Source: Burkholderiaceae bacterium
GTDB taxonomy: Bacteria; Pseudomonadota; Gammaproteobacteria; Burkholderiales; Burkholderiaceae_E
Direction of reading: 5' to 3'
Assembly (NCBI GenBank): GCA_019428955.1
Contig: JAHYJF010000066.1
Coordinates: forward strand, 1-14,240
Length of the DNA: 14,240 bases
The translations under genes and the position numbers were made by a program. Numbering within the stretch: position 1 is the first letter of the stretch; each line of letters opens with the position of its first letter. The notes under the pieces are model-generated. The model searched no databases. It was given only the letters and a program-made list of their open reading frames with translations, and was not told the DNA's origin. This document shows, piece by piece, positions 5,640-13,844 of the stretch.

Positions 5640-7946
5640 TCAGTCGCTCTTCTTGGCCGCCTGGCTCACCGCCAGCGCGGTCATGTTGACGACCCGACGC
5701 ATGGTGCTCGCCGGCGTCAGGATGTGAACGGGCCGCGCCGTACCAAGCAGGATTGGACCGACCGTGATGCCCTTGCCGCCAGTAACCTTGAGCACGTTGA
5801 ACAGGATGTTGGCCGCGTCGAGGTTCGGCATCACCAGCAGGTTGGCGGCACCGCTCAGTTGCGAATCCTGGATGAAGGTATCGCGCTTGCCCGGCGAGAG
5901 CGCCGCATCACCATGCATCTCGCCCTCCGACTCGATGTTCGGCGTGAGCCGGGCAAAGATCTCGTGGGCCGCGCGCATCTTGCGCGCCGAGGGCCGGTCG
6001 CTCGAACCGAACATGGAGTGCGACAGGAACGCGACCTTGGGCGGAATTCCGAACGCCTCCACCGCTTCGGTCGCCATCACCGCGATCCTCGCAAGCTGCT
6101 CGGCGTCCGGGTCCTCGTTAACGAAGGTGTCGGTGATGAACAGCGTGTGATGGTCGAGCATCAGCGCGTTCATCGCGGCAAAACACGGTGCGCCTTCCTT
6201 CAGGCCGATGATCTTGCTGATATTCTCGAGGTGGGCGTCGTACTTCCCGACCAGCCCGCAAATCATCGCATCGGCCTCGCCGCGGCGCAGCAGCATGGCC
6301 GCGATCGTGGTCGTCGAGCGTCTCATCGCGGCCTTGGCCATTTCCTGGGTGACACCGCGGCGCCCGAGCAAGGTGTGCAGATCCGTCCAGCATTCGCGAA
6401 ACCGGTCATCGCTTTCAGGATCCACGATCTCGATGTTCTCGCCGTCGCGCAGCCGCAAGCCGGCCTTCTTGATCCGCATCTCGATCACCGCCGGATGACC
6501 AACCAGGATCGGCCGCGCGATGCCGTCGTCAACCAGCTGCTGGGCGGCGCGCAGCACCCGTTCGTCTTCGCCTTCGGCATAGACCACGCGCTGTATCGAC
6601 GACTTCTTGGCCCGCTCGAAGACCGGGCGCATGAACATGCCGGTGTGAGTCACGAACTGATTCAGCGATTGCCGATACGCGGCCATGTCGGTGATCGGAC
6701 GCGTCGCCACGCCCGAGGCCTGCGCGGCCGCAGCCACTGCCGGAGCAATGCGCAGGATCAGCCGGGAGTCGAACGGTTTGGGGATCAGGTACTCGGGACC
6801 GAACGCCAGTTCCTGGCCCTCGTAGGCATGCGCCACTTCGTCGCTGATCTCGGCCTTGGCCAGATTCGCGATTTCGCGCACGCAGGCGAGCTTCATTTCT
6901 TCGGTGATACTGGTCGCGCCGCAGTCGAGCGCACCCCGGAAGATGTAGGGAAAGCACAGGACGTTGTTGACCTGGTTCGGATAGTCCGAGCGGCCGGTCG
7001 CAATGATGCAGTCGGGGCGCACGGCCAAGGCCAGTTCCGGCCTGATTTCCGGCTCCGGATTGGCGAGCGCGAGGATGATCGGCTGGTCGGCCATGGTCTC
7101 GACCATGTCCTGATTGAGCACTCCCGCGGCCGAGTAACCGAGAAAGACATCGGCGCCGGCGACCGCGTCGGCCAGCGTGCGGGCATCGGTCTTGCGGCAA
7201 TAGGCGAGCTTTGACTCGTTGAGTTGGGCGGCGCGACCATCGTGCAGCACGCCCTTGGAGTCGCAGACCAGAACGTTGTCGCGATTCACGCCCAGGCCAA
7301 CCATCACGTTCAGGCACGCGATTGCAGCGGCCCCCGCGCCCGAGACCGCGATCTTGACCTTGGCGATATTCTTGCCGACCAGTTCCAGCCCGTTGAGCAA
7401 CGCCGCGGCCGAAATGATCGCGGTGCCATGCTGGTCGTCGTGGAAGACAGGGATCTTCATCCGCTCGCGAACCTTGCGCTCGATGTAGAAGCACTCGGGC
7501 GCCTTGATGTCCTCGAGGTTTATGCCACCGAGGGTTGGCTCGAGGGCACAGATGATGTCAATCAGTTTGTCGGGATCCTTCTCGTCGAGTTCGATATCGA
7601 AGACGTCGATTCCGGCGAATTTCTTGAACAGGCAACCCTTGCCTTCCATGACCGGCTTGCCAGCCAGCGGCCCGATGTTACCCAGCCCGAGCACCGCGGT
7701 GCCATTGGTCACCACGCCGACGAGATTACCCCGCGACGTGTATTCGGCGGCCAATTCGGGATTCTTCTGGATCGCCAGACAGGCATAAGCAACGCCCGGC
7801 GTATACGCCAGCGACAGATCGCGCTGATTCGACAGCGGCTTGGTGGGGGTCACCGAAATTTTGCCCCTGGTCGGCACGCTGTGATATTCGAGCGCGGCGT
7901 CGCAGATGGCCTGTTCGGCCGGCGAGAGTTGCTTTTTGTCCGTCAT
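5640..7946 (-). CDS. maeB: NADP-dependent malic enzyme with phosphotransacetylase-like domain
   Basis: This enzyme decarboxylates malate to pyruvate and CO2, making NADPH. I chose ATG 7946 (AAGGGG about seven bases upstream), giving 768 residues, the usual MaeB length; an ATG 57 bases further upstream would add an unconserved tail. The N-terminal malic domain shows TPGVAYACLAIQKNP, GTAVLGLGNIGPLAGKPVME and the metal-binding FHDDQHGTAII. The NAD(P)-binding motif VSGAGAAAIACL follows, then GYSAAGVLNQDMV and LALANPEPEIRPE. From about residue 430 a PTA-like domain runs to the end (VYAEGEDERVLRAAQQL, MFGSSDRPSARKMR, GPILLGTARPVHIL). In known MaeB proteins the PTA part is regulatory, sensing acetyl-CoA, rather than catalytic. 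It is intact, about 96 bases downstream of ispH, and followed by two hairpins. Confidence 0.95.
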   Translation of the reverse strand: MTDKKQLSPAEQAICDAALEYHSVPTRGKISVTPTKPLSNQRDLSLAYTPGVAYACLAIQKNPELAAEYTSRGNLVGVVTNGTAVLGLGNIGPLAGKPVMEGKGCLFKKFAGIDVFDIELDEKDPDKLIDIICALEPTLGGINLEDIKAPECFYIERKVRERMKIPVFHDDQHGTAIISAAALLNGLELVGKNIAKVKIAVSGAGAAAIACLNVMVGLGVNRDNVLVCDSKGVLHDGRAAQLNESKLAYCRKTDARTLADAVAGADVFLGYSAAGVLNQDMVETMADQPIILALANPEPEIRPELALAVRPDCIIATGRSDYPNQVNNVLCFPYIFRGALDCGATSITEEMKLACVREIANLAKAEISDEVAHAYEGQELAFGPEYLIPKPFDSRLILRIAPAVAAAAQASGVATRPITDMAAYRQSLNQFVTHTGMFMRPVFERAKKSSIQRVVYAEGEDERVLRAAQQLVDDGIARPILVGHPAVIEMRIKKAGLRLRDGENIEIVDPESDDRFRECWTDLHTLLGRRGVTQEMAKAAMRRSTTTIAAMLLRRGEADAMICGLVGKYDAHLENISKIIGLKEGAPCFAAMNALMLDHHTLFITDTFVNEDPDAEQLARIAVMATEAVEAFGIPPKVAFLSHSMFGSSDRPSARKMRAAHEIFARLTPNIESEGEMHGDAALSPGKRDTFIQDSQLSGAANLLVMPNLDAANILFNVLKVTGGKGITVGPILLGTARPVHILTPASTMRRVVNMTALAVSQAAKKSD

Positions 7947-8042
7947 GTCGTACCCCTTGGTTGAATTGCTCGCATCTACAAGATTGGAGGCGGAACGACT
8001 CACCGCCTGGTAAAGATCGGTCGGGCCCCCGGCCGTCTGTTG

Positions 8043-8990
8043 TCAGTCGCCGGGCTGTGCTCCGGCTTCGCGCCCCAAACCCTTGGGCAGCGGGAAGGTC
8101 ACAGTTTCGCGTGCGCCGTCGAGAACCTTGACATCTCTTGCCCCCAACTTCTGGAGCCGGGCGATCAATTCCTGGACCAGGCGCTCGGGCGCCGATGCAC
8201 CGGCGCTCACGCCGATCGTGCGGTAGCCAACCAGCCATTGCGGATCGAGTTCTTGCGCCGAACCGATCATCTTTGAGTTGCGACCCGCCTTTTCCGCGAC
8301 TTCCCGCAACCGGTTGGAATTCGAACTGCTTGGCGAGCCGATGACCAGAACCAGATCGCACTCCTGGGCAATCGCCTTGACCGCATCCTGGCGATTCTGG
8401 GTCGCGTAGCAGATGTCCTGTTTCTTGGGTTCGGCGATAGCCGGGAAACGCTCGCGCAGCGCACTTATTATCTCGCGGCAATCGTCGACCGAAAGCGTGG
8501 TCTGGGTGACCAGGCCCAGCCGCGATTCATCCTTGACCACGAGCTCGCCGACGTCGGCGAGGTGTTCGACCAGGTAGATCCCGCCGTCGACCTGACCCAT
8601 GGTCCCCTCAACCTCGGGGTGCCCTGCGTGGCCGATCATGATCACTTCGCGCCCCTCGCGATGCATCCGGGCGACCTCGACGTGCACCTTGCTCACCAGC
8701 GGACAGGTCGCGTCGAAGACGCGCAGCCCACGCCGGCGAGCCTCGTCGACGACCGAGCGCGGCACCCCGTGGGCCGAGAAGATCACCGTCGCCCCGTCGG
8801 GCACTTCGTCCAGCGAGTCGACGAACACCGCGCCCTTGGCGCGCAGGGCCCCGACCACGTGCTCGTTGTGGACGATCTCGTGGCGCACATAGATCGGTGC
8901 CCCAAATACCTCAATGGTGCGTTCGACGATTTCTATGGCCCGATCGACGCCAGCGCAAAAGCCTCTCGGTTGGGCAAGGATTATGTTCAT
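8043..8990 (-). CDS. ispH: 4-hydroxy-3-methylbut-2-enyl diphosphate reductase
   Basis: This is the last enzyme of the MEP isoprenoid pathway, a cytoplasmic iron-sulfur protein converting HMBPP to IPP and DMAPP. The 315-residue length is normal. The three cluster cysteines are Cys12 (QPRGFCAGVDRAI), Cys96 (FDATCPLV) and Cys194 (QDICYATQNRQ). Substrate-binding His41 (RHEIVHN), His74 (SAHGVP) and His124 with catalytic Glu126 (HAGHPEVEGT) are all present, as is the SSSNSNRL loop. The start at 8990 gives the typical MNIILAQPRGFCAGVDRAIE beginning, though the Shine-Dalgarno is weak. It is divergent from radC and followed by maeB on the same strand. In many relatives an fkpB gene accompanies ispH; none is present here. 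Confidence 0.97.
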   Translation of the reverse strand: MNIILAQPRGFCAGVDRAIEIVERTIEVFGAPIYVRHEIVHNEHVVGALRAKGAVFVDSLDEVPDGATVIFSAHGVPRSVVDEARRRGLRVFDATCPLVSKVHVEVARMHREGREVIMIGHAGHPEVEGTMGQVDGGIYLVEHLADVGELVVKDESRLGLVTQTTLSVDDCREIISALRERFPAIAEPKKQDICYATQNRQDAVKAIAQECDLVLVIGSPSSSNSNRLREVAEKAGRNSKMIGSAQELDPQWLVGYRTIGVSAGASAPERLVQELIARLQKLGARDVKVLDGARETVTFPLPKGLGREAGAQPGD

Positions 8991-9154
8991 GGCGAGGTCG
9001 AACCCGATTGATGGCCAATCGGCCGATGACCGGATGACTTAGTGACGACCGCGCTGCGATCGGCGAGACTGACCCGCTCGAAATGCTTTCTTCCCGTCGG
9101 CTGCTGGTCGGCGGGGCAAGTTGCTTCCATGCCCCAATTCTACGACAAGCCGAC

Positions 9155-9829
9155 ATGACATTTGGCTCGCTCCCGAGGCACGAGCGGCCGCGCGAACGCT
9201 TGCGCGCGCTCGGCCCAGGATCGCTCTCGGATTCGGAGCTGCTGGCGATCGTGCTCGGTGCCGGAACCGGAGGCCGCAACTGTGTCCAGGTCGCCAGCGA
9301 GCTGCTCGCCGAGTTCGGCGGTTTGCAGCCGTTGACCGCTGCCAGCCACGACCGGCTGTGCTCCACCAGCGGCGTCGGGACGGCGCGCTGGGCGACCTTG
9401 CAGGCGGCACTGGAAGTCTCGCGTCGCGCCATCGGCGAGCAGTTGCGCCAGGGCGACGCGCTCGCCTCGCCGGCCGCCGTGCGCGCGTTTCTGACGGTTT
9501 GGCTGCGCAACCGCCAGCACGAGGTCTTCGTCGGGCTGTTCCTGGACAGCCGCAACCGACTCCTGGCGGCCGAGGAACTGTTTCGTGGCACCCTCACCCA
9601 GACTGCGGTGTATCCCCGCGAAGTGGTGCGCCGGGCGATCGAACTCAATGCCGCGGGAGTGATCTTCGCCCATAATCACCCCTCGGGAGTGGCGCAACCG
9701 AGCGCCGCCGATCGGGCGCTGACCGGTGTTCTGCGCTCAGCCCTGCAGCTTCTCGAGATCCCGGTGCTCGATCACCTGATCGTCGCCGGCCCCCGGTGCG
9801 TGTCGTTTGCGGAGTCCGGACTGCTCTGA
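9155..9829 (+). CDS. radC: RadC-family JAB/MPN-domain protein
   Basis: I chose ATG 9155, giving 224 residues starting MTFGSLPRHERPRERLRALG, which matches where RadC proteins normally begin. An in-frame ATG at 9083 would add 24 residues without resemblance. Neither has a strong ribosome binding site. An N-terminal helix-hairpin-helix-like region (LSDSELLAIVLGAGTGGRN, and GVGTARWATLQAALE) precedes the JAB1/MPN domain with its metal motif H-x-H-x7-S-x2-D, seen complete in AHNHPSGVAQPSAADRAL. The protein was once thought to act in DNA repair; its real role is unresolved, though JAB domains are metal hydrolases. It is divergent from ispH with about 165 bases between them and sits just upstream of rpmB, a common order in proteobacteria. 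Confidence 0.93.
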   Translation: MTFGSLPRHERPRERLRALGPGSLSDSELLAIVLGAGTGGRNCVQVASELLAEFGGLQPLTAASHDRLCSTSGVGTARWATLQAALEVSRRAIGEQLRQGDALASPAAVRAFLTVWLRNRQHEVFVGLFLDSRNRLLAAEELFRGTLTQTAVYPREVVRRAIELNAAGVIFAHNHPSGVAQPSAADRALTGVLRSALQLLEIPVLDHLIVAGPRCVSFAESGLL

Positions 9830-9843
9830 TAAGGGCATTGCCG

Positions 9844-9859
9844 GCCCGGCAGGCCGGGC
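9844..9859 (+). terminator. GC-rich hairpin after radC
   Basis: GCCCGG (9844-9849) and CCGGGC (9854-9859) make a six-pair stem with a CAGG loop about 15 bases beyond the radC stop. There is no T-run, so termination is only suggested. Confidence 0.35.
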
Positions 9860-9905
9860 TCGATAGCGGTCGATGCTGTTGGCGGTCGATGGAAAAGACT
9901 GATGC

Positions 9906-9935
9906 TTGCCGCAGAGGCCAGAAATCGGGTAAGAT
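9906..9935 (+). promoter_or_regulatory. Putative sigma-70 promoter for rpmB-rpmG
   Basis: TTGCCG (9906-9911) and TAAGAT (9930-9935) are separated by 18 bases, close to consensus, with the rpmB start about 40 bases downstream. It is the only good -35/-10 match I found between radC and rpmB. Confidence 0.55.
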
Positions 9936-9974
9936 TAACGGCTTTGCTGCATAAATACACGGAAGGAGTCCACC

Positions 9975-10211
9975 ATGGCACGCGTTTGCCAAGTGACCGG
10001 AAAGGCGCCGATGGTCGGCAACAACGTCTCGCACGCCAATAACCGGACCAAGCGCCGGTTTCTGCCCAATCTCCAGTCGCGCCGTTTCTGGATCGAACAG
10101 CAGAAGCGCTGGGTGCGCCTGCGGGTGAGCAACTCGGGGCTGCGCCTGATCGACAAGAAGGGCATCGAGGCTGTGCTCGCTGACATGGCCGCGCGCGGCG
10201 AGTCGGTCTAG
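9975..10211 (+). CDS. rpmB: 50S ribosomal protein L28
   Basis: This 78-residue protein has the standard bL28 length and sequence: MARVCQVTGKAPMVGNNVSH at the start, then SHANNRTKRRFLPNLQSRRF and the basic WVRLRVSNSGLRLIDKKG. It is a structural component of the large ribosomal subunit, important in late assembly. A strong Shine-Dalgarno (AAGGAG) lies eight bases before the ATG. It forms the classic rpmB-rpmG pair with the L33 gene 42 bases downstream, probably from the promoter at 9906-9935. Confidence 0.98.
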   Translation: MARVCQVTGKAPMVGNNVSHANNRTKRRFLPNLQSRRFWIEQQKRWVRLRVSNSGLRLIDKKGIEAVLADMAARGESV

Positions 10212-10253
10212 GTCGATTGCGCCTGACCCAGACCAGCACCAAGGAGAGAAACG

Positions 10254-10409
10254 ATGCGTGACAAGATCAAGCTTGAGTCGTCCGCCGGAACGGGACACTT
10301 CTATACGACTGACAAGAACAAGCGCACGAAGCCCGAGAAGCTCGTGATCAAGAAGTTCGACCCGGTTGCCCGCAAGCACGTCGAATACAAGGAAACCAAG
10401 CTCAAATGA
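10254..10409 (+). CDS. rpmG: 50S ribosomal protein L33
   Basis: This short gene encodes 51 residues starting MRDKIKLESSAGTGHFYTT and ending HVEYKETKLK. It is the zinc-free (cysteine-lacking) form of bL33, a small protein near the ribosomal E site. AAGGAG lies eight bases before the ATG. It is the second gene of the rpmB-rpmG unit and is followed by a terminator region at 10492-10543. Confidence 0.97.
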   Translation: MRDKIKLESSAGTGHFYTTDKNKRTKPEKLVIKKFDPVARKHVEYKETKLK

Positions 10410-10491
10410 GCCTGCGGTGCGCTGCTGCGCACCGCCCTGGCCGCCGGCAGCAGGGCGGCCCCCCGGGGCCTCTGTGGACCCGGACAAAGAA

Positions 10492-10510
10492 ACGGGCCCG
10501 CTGGGCCCGT
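10492..10510. terminator. GC-rich hairpin between rpmG and the mscS-like gene
   Basis: ACGGGCCC (10492-10499) and GGGCCCGT (10503-10510) form a perfect 8-bp stem with a three-base loop. It lies between two convergent genes, so it can fold in transcripts from either side. Confidence 0.5.
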
Positions 10511-10519
10511 CTTGACGAG

Positions 10520-10543
10520 ATGGACCCCATGGGGTCCATTTTT
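10520..10543 (+). terminator. Rho-independent terminator of rpmB-rpmG
   Basis: A perfect 20-base palindrome, ATGGACCCC plus AT plus GGGGTCCAT (10520-10539), is followed by TTTT (10540-10543, five T including the last stem base). This is a canonical intrinsic terminator for the plus strand, placed about 110 bases after rpmG. The T-run ends right at the stop of the convergent channel gene. Confidence 0.8.
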
Positions 10544-11863
10544 CTATTCCCTGGCAGAGGGCTCGACCACGCCAAGCTGGGCTCCACCAAGCATCCGCAC
10601 CTCGCGCTGGGGATAGGGAATCTGGATACCGTGCTCCTCGAAGGAGCGCAGCAGCGCCACGCTGACGGCCGATTGCACCGCCATCGTCCCGTTCTCCGGA
10701 TCTGGAACGAACATGCCCAATTCAAAGTCCAGGCCATCAGACCCGAATCCGGTCAGGAAGGCGCTGGGGGCAGGTTCCTTAAGTACCCGAGGATGCGCGG
10801 CCGCCGCCTCGCACAGCAGATGCTGGACCAGGTCCGGATCGCTGCCATATGCAACCTGCACCGTCACCCCGACCCGGGCCGCTCCGTTGATGGAAACGTT
10901 CTGCACCGTATCGGTGGTCAGCGCCTCGTTGGGCACGACGAAATGCACCCCGTTGAGCGCGCGAATCACGGTGAACCTGGTCCTGATTTCGGTCACCCGA
11001 CCGTAGGTCTGCCCCACCCGCACCATGTCGCCCGGGCGCAGCGAGCGCTCGAGCAGAATGATGAAGCCGCTGACATAGTTGCTGGCGATGCGCTGCAGGC
11101 CCAAGCCGAGGCCGACGCCCAACGCGCCGCCGAACACCGACAGCGCCGTGATGTCGAGGCCAACCAGCGACACCCCGATCAGCAGCGCCACCAGCAGCAG
11201 CACGGCACGCAGCACGCGCGCCATCACTACCCTGAGGTTGACGTCGAGCGCCTCGGCACCAAGCAGTCTTTGCTCCAGCAGCGTGCTGGCCCAGACCGCT
11301 CCCAGCATGGTCAGTCCGATCCAGAACGCGCCGCTAAGAATTTCCCACAGCGAGATCGAGTGCCGGCCGACACGAAAACCGGTTTCCTCCAGCAGGCCGA
11401 CCAACACGTCGAGATACCCGGTAACGTGCAGCAATACGCCGATCCACACCAACAGTCCGACCCAGCGCAAGCTCGCCTTCAGGATCCGATTGGGGAGCAG
11501 CCGCCAAGCGATCTGGATCGAGACCCGGATAATGCTCAGGGCCGCGGCAAACACCACCGCCAGACGCAGCAGTCCGGCCGGCTCCCAGTGCTCGACAATC
11601 GGCCGAGCCACTGCCAGCAAGATCAAGGCAATGATCGCGAAATGCGGCCGCCGGATCGACGTCAAAGCGCCAACCTCGATCTCGGAGCGCGGACCGCCGC
11701 GCGCGCGCCGAGCGCGCGCGACCCAGGCGCGCGCCGCCACCGCGGCGATCAGCACACAGACCACAATGATGGTCGCCTGCAACCAGAGCGCGCGATTGCC
11801 GGCCGTGCTCAGGAACACCGACCACAACGATCCCTCAACGCCGATGTTGTCGAGCCAATTCAT
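10544..11863 (-). CDS. MscS-family mechanosensitive ion channel
   Basis: The 439-residue membrane protein is larger than E. coli MscS (286 residues) because of extra N-terminal membrane segments. Hydrophobic helices are visible at about 28-47, 74-90, 98-115 and 132-148, then around 180 and 215-235. The pore helix and beta domain follow: FGGALGVGLGLGLQRIASNYVSGFIILLERSLRPGDMVRVG, then VTEIRTRFTVIRALNGVHFVVPNEALTTDTVQNVS, the standard MscS core. It probably releases solutes on hypo-osmotic shock. ATG 11863 overlaps the stop of the methyltransferase gene by one base (TGATG), with GGAG just upstream, so translation is coupled; a GTG one codon earlier is possible. The final third is a normal MscS alpha/beta vestibule. 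Confidence 0.93.
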   Translation of the reverse strand: MNWLDNIGVEGSLWSVFLSTAGNRALWLQATIIVVCVLIAAVAARAWVARARRARGGPRSEIEVGALTSIRRPHFAIIALILLAVARPIVEHWEPAGLLRLAVVFAAALSIIRVSIQIAWRLLPNRILKASLRWVGLLVWIGVLLHVTGYLDVLVGLLEETGFRVGRHSISLWEILSGAFWIGLTMLGAVWASTLLEQRLLGAEALDVNLRVVMARVLRAVLLLVALLIGVSLVGLDITALSVFGGALGVGLGLGLQRIASNYVSGFIILLERSLRPGDMVRVGQTYGRVTEIRTRFTVIRALNGVHFVVPNEALTTDTVQNVSINGAARVGVTVQVAYGSDPDLVQHLLCEAAAAHPRVLKEPAPSAFLTGFGSDGLDFELGMFVPDPENGTMAVQSAVSVALLRSFEEHGIQIPYPQREVRMLGGAQLGVVEPSARE

Positions 11864-13083
11864 CACTCCATCCTTATCCAGCGCGCCGCAAAGAAGCAGT
11901 CGGTATCGTGGCGGTGGGCGAGCAGCCGCAAGGCCATCCCGCTACAGTATTCCGGGGCGATGTGGTGGCGCGGATCATCGCGCTCCCAGCCCGGATCTTG
12001 CGCTTCGAAGTGCGCCGCCACGCCCTCGTTTTCCTCGTCCAGCAGGCTGCAGGTCGCGTAGACCAGCGCCCCGCCCTTCTTGACCAGCTTGGCAGCCTCG
12101 GCAAGGATCGAGCTCTGGGTCGCCACGAGCCGCGTCACATCGCCCGGGTCGAGCCGCCACTTGAGGTCGGGATTGCGGCGCAAGGTCCCGGTCCCGCTGC
12201 ACGGTGCGTCGACCAGCACCGCATCCGCGCGGCCGGCCAGACGCGCTAGTTTCGGGTCGCGCTCCGAATCGATGCCGAAGGGCTGGACATTGGTGGCGCC
12301 GGAACGCGCCAGGCGCGGCTTCATGCGCCGCAGCCGCGCGCCGGAGACGTCGCAGGCGAAGATTTGACCGCTCGAGCGCATCGCAGCGGCCAGCGCGAGC
12401 GTTTTGCCGCCGGCACCGGCACAGAAATCGACCACTGTCTGGCCCCGCCGCGGCGCCACCAGCCTGGTCAGCAACTGGCTGCCGGCATCCTGCACTTCGA
12501 CGTCGCCGCGCAGGAACGAGGCGCAGCGCTCGAGCGCCGGTTTGCCCTCAACGCGCAGCGCCGTATCGACCATGGCCAGGGGCGCGGCCTCGATGCCCTC
12601 GGCGCGCAACGCCACGATCGCGGCGTCACGGTTGGTACGCACGAGGTTGACGCGCAGGTCGAGCGGCGCGGGTCGCAGCAGCGCTTGCGCGAGGTTCTCG
12701 AATTCCTCGCCGGGATACGTTTCCTGCAGGCGCGCTGCCAGCCAATCAGGCAGGCTCAGCCGCAGAGCGGGCGCGAGTTCCTCGCGGGGCACGTTGGCTA
12801 CCGCCGCCAGCCACTCCTGCTCGCCGACGCTGGGCGCCAGCCCGGGAGCTGCCGGCGAAAGCAAGGCCAGCCGCCTTTCCAGGCGGCCCGTGCCGCCCTG
12901 TGCGAGATGGCCATAGAGGCGGCGATTGCGCAGCACATCGAAGACCGTTTCGGCGATCATGCCGCGATCGCGCCGCCCCAGGGCGCGATTGCGGCGGAAA
13001 AATTCGGACAGCGCCCGGTCGGCCGGAAGTTCAAGCCGCAGCACCGCGGCCAGCGCCTGCTCGAGAGCTAGCGCGAGCTTCAT
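11863..13083 (-). CDS. RsmB/NOP-family SAM-dependent RNA cytosine-C5 methyltransferase
   Basis: The likely start is ATG 13083, overlapping the purN stop as ATGA and giving 406 residues; the open frame continues upstream inside purN but is not conserved-looking. An N-terminal helical region is followed by the Rossmann methyltransferase domain. SAM-binding motif I is VVDFCAGAGGKTLALAAAM (218-235), motif IV is DAPCSGTGTLRRNPDLKWR (292-310, Cys295), and motif VI carries the nucleophilic cysteine in YATCSLLDEENEG (Cys345). Enzymes of this family methylate cytosine C5 in 16S rRNA (RsmB makes m5C967) or other RNAs. A second, canonical rsmB often lies elsewhere in such genomes beside fmt, so I leave out the symbol. 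It sits in the order purN, methyltransferase, mscS, all coupled. Confidence 0.92.
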   Translation of the reverse strand: MKLALALEQALAAVLRLELPADRALSEFFRRNRALGRRDRGMIAETVFDVLRNRRLYGHLAQGGTGRLERRLALLSPAAPGLAPSVGEQEWLAAVANVPREELAPALRLSLPDWLAARLQETYPGEEFENLAQALLRPAPLDLRVNLVRTNRDAAIVALRAEGIEAAPLAMVDTALRVEGKPALERCASFLRGDVEVQDAGSQLLTRLVAPRRGQTVVDFCAGAGGKTLALAAAMRSSGQIFACDVSGARLRRMKPRLARSGATNVQPFGIDSERDPKLARLAGRADAVLVDAPCSGTGTLRRNPDLKWRLDPGDVTRLVATQSSILAEAAKLVKKGGALVYATCSLLDEENEGVAAHFEAQDPGWERDDPRHHIAPEYCSGMALRLLAHRHDTDCFFAARWIRME

Positions 13084-13748
13084 GGACACCAGATCAGCTG
13101 AGCGTCGTCTGTCGGGCTGGACGCCGGATCGGCGCCATCCGGGCTCGGCAGCCACTTAACCTGGTCCCCCAGGAGTCGGGCCCGACCATCGACCAGCCAG
13201 CGCACCACCATCGGGTAGAGGCGATGTTCGGCGCTGAGCACGCGCGCCGCCAGGGTGTTTTCGTCATCGTCGGGACGCACCGGCACTGCTGCCTGGGCGA
13301 TGATCGGGCCGTCGTCCAGGCCCGGACTTACAAAATGCACCGTGGCGCCATGAATCTTGACCCCGGCCGCGAGAGCGCGGCGGTGCGTCTCCAGTCCCGG
13401 GAACGAGGGCAGCAGCGAAGGATGGATGTTGACCATCCTCCCGAGGTGGCGAGCCACGAACGGCGGCGTGAGAACACGCATGAAACCGGCCAGCACGACC
13501 CAGTCGGGATCGTGGGCATCGATGAGGCCGGCGAGTTCGGCTTCGTACGCTTCGCGCGAAGCAAAGTCCTGGTGGGCCAACTGTTGCGTGGCTATCCCTT
13601 CGGCCGAGGCCAGCGCCAAGCCTTGCGCCGCGGCCCGGCCGCCGATCACCACCGCAATCCTTGCCGGCCAATGTTGCCGGCGACAGGCCTGCGCGATCGA
13701 ACCCAGGTTTGAGCCCCGACCGGAGATCAGCACGACGATATTTTGCAT
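13080..13748 (-). CDS. purN: Phosphoribosylglycinamide formyltransferase
   Basis: PurN transfers a formyl group from 10-formyltetrahydrofolate to GAR in purine synthesis. The 222 residues begin MQNIVVLISGRGSNLGSI, the phosphate-binding loop (GRGSNL). The catalytic triad is complete: Asn107 and His109 in MVNIHPSLLPSFPG, and Asp145 in GLDDGPII. The GLETHRRALAAGVKIHGATVHFV stretch is typical. The protein is slightly longer than E. coli PurN (212) through a tail that ends DDAQLIWCP. Its start has no clear Shine-Dalgarno. It is divergent from ribF with about 96 bases between the starts, and its stop overlaps the methyltransferase start, so it leads a three-gene unit. Confidence 0.97.
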   Translation of the reverse strand: MQNIVVLISGRGSNLGSIAQACRRQHWPARIAVVIGGRAAAQGLALASAEGIATQQLAHQDFASREAYEAELAGLIDAHDPDWVVLAGFMRVLTPPFVARHLGRMVNIHPSLLPSFPGLETHRRALAAGVKIHGATVHFVSPGLDDGPIIAQAAVPVRPDDDENTLAARVLSAEHRLYPMVVRWLVDGRARLLGDQVKWLPSPDGADPASSPTDDAQLIWCP

Positions 13749-13793
13749 CGCCGAATTCTACCACTGGCGCCCCCAAAATAGCCTCCAAAGTCT

Positions 13794-13799
13794 TATAAT
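13794..13799 (+). promoter_or_regulatory. Possible -10 element upstream of ribF
   Basis: A perfect TATAAT lies 45 bases before the ribF ATG in an AT-rich island unusual for this GC-rich window. The bases where a -35 box is expected (about 13771-13776) are C/A-rich and do not match consensus. Confidence 0.4.
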
Positions 13800-13844
13800 T
13801 CAAGGTTTTGCAAAGCACACCAAACCAATTTCCCGACCCAGCAA

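Noticed and set aside
5283..7214. A 643-codon open frame on the plus strand, antisense to maeB and lrgA
   Set aside because: It is a GC-rich shadow frame: its translation is Arg/His/Gly/Gln-rich without family motifs, while the opposite strand encodes a complete malic enzyme.
9083..9154. Longer radC start at 9083
   Set aside because: The 24 extra residues do not resemble RadC N-termini and no Shine-Dalgarno precedes either start; homology favours 9155.
8991..9154. Palindrome ATCGGCCGAT and GC-rich repeats between ispH and radC
   Set aside because: Short, and expected by chance at this base composition; no promoter or binding motif could be argued from it.
10406..12061. A 551-codon plus-strand open frame over the mscS-like gene
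   Set aside because: The translation is dominated by Gln, Arg, His and Asp repeats with no recognisable domain; the minus strand holds an intact MscS core. It also crosses the terminator.
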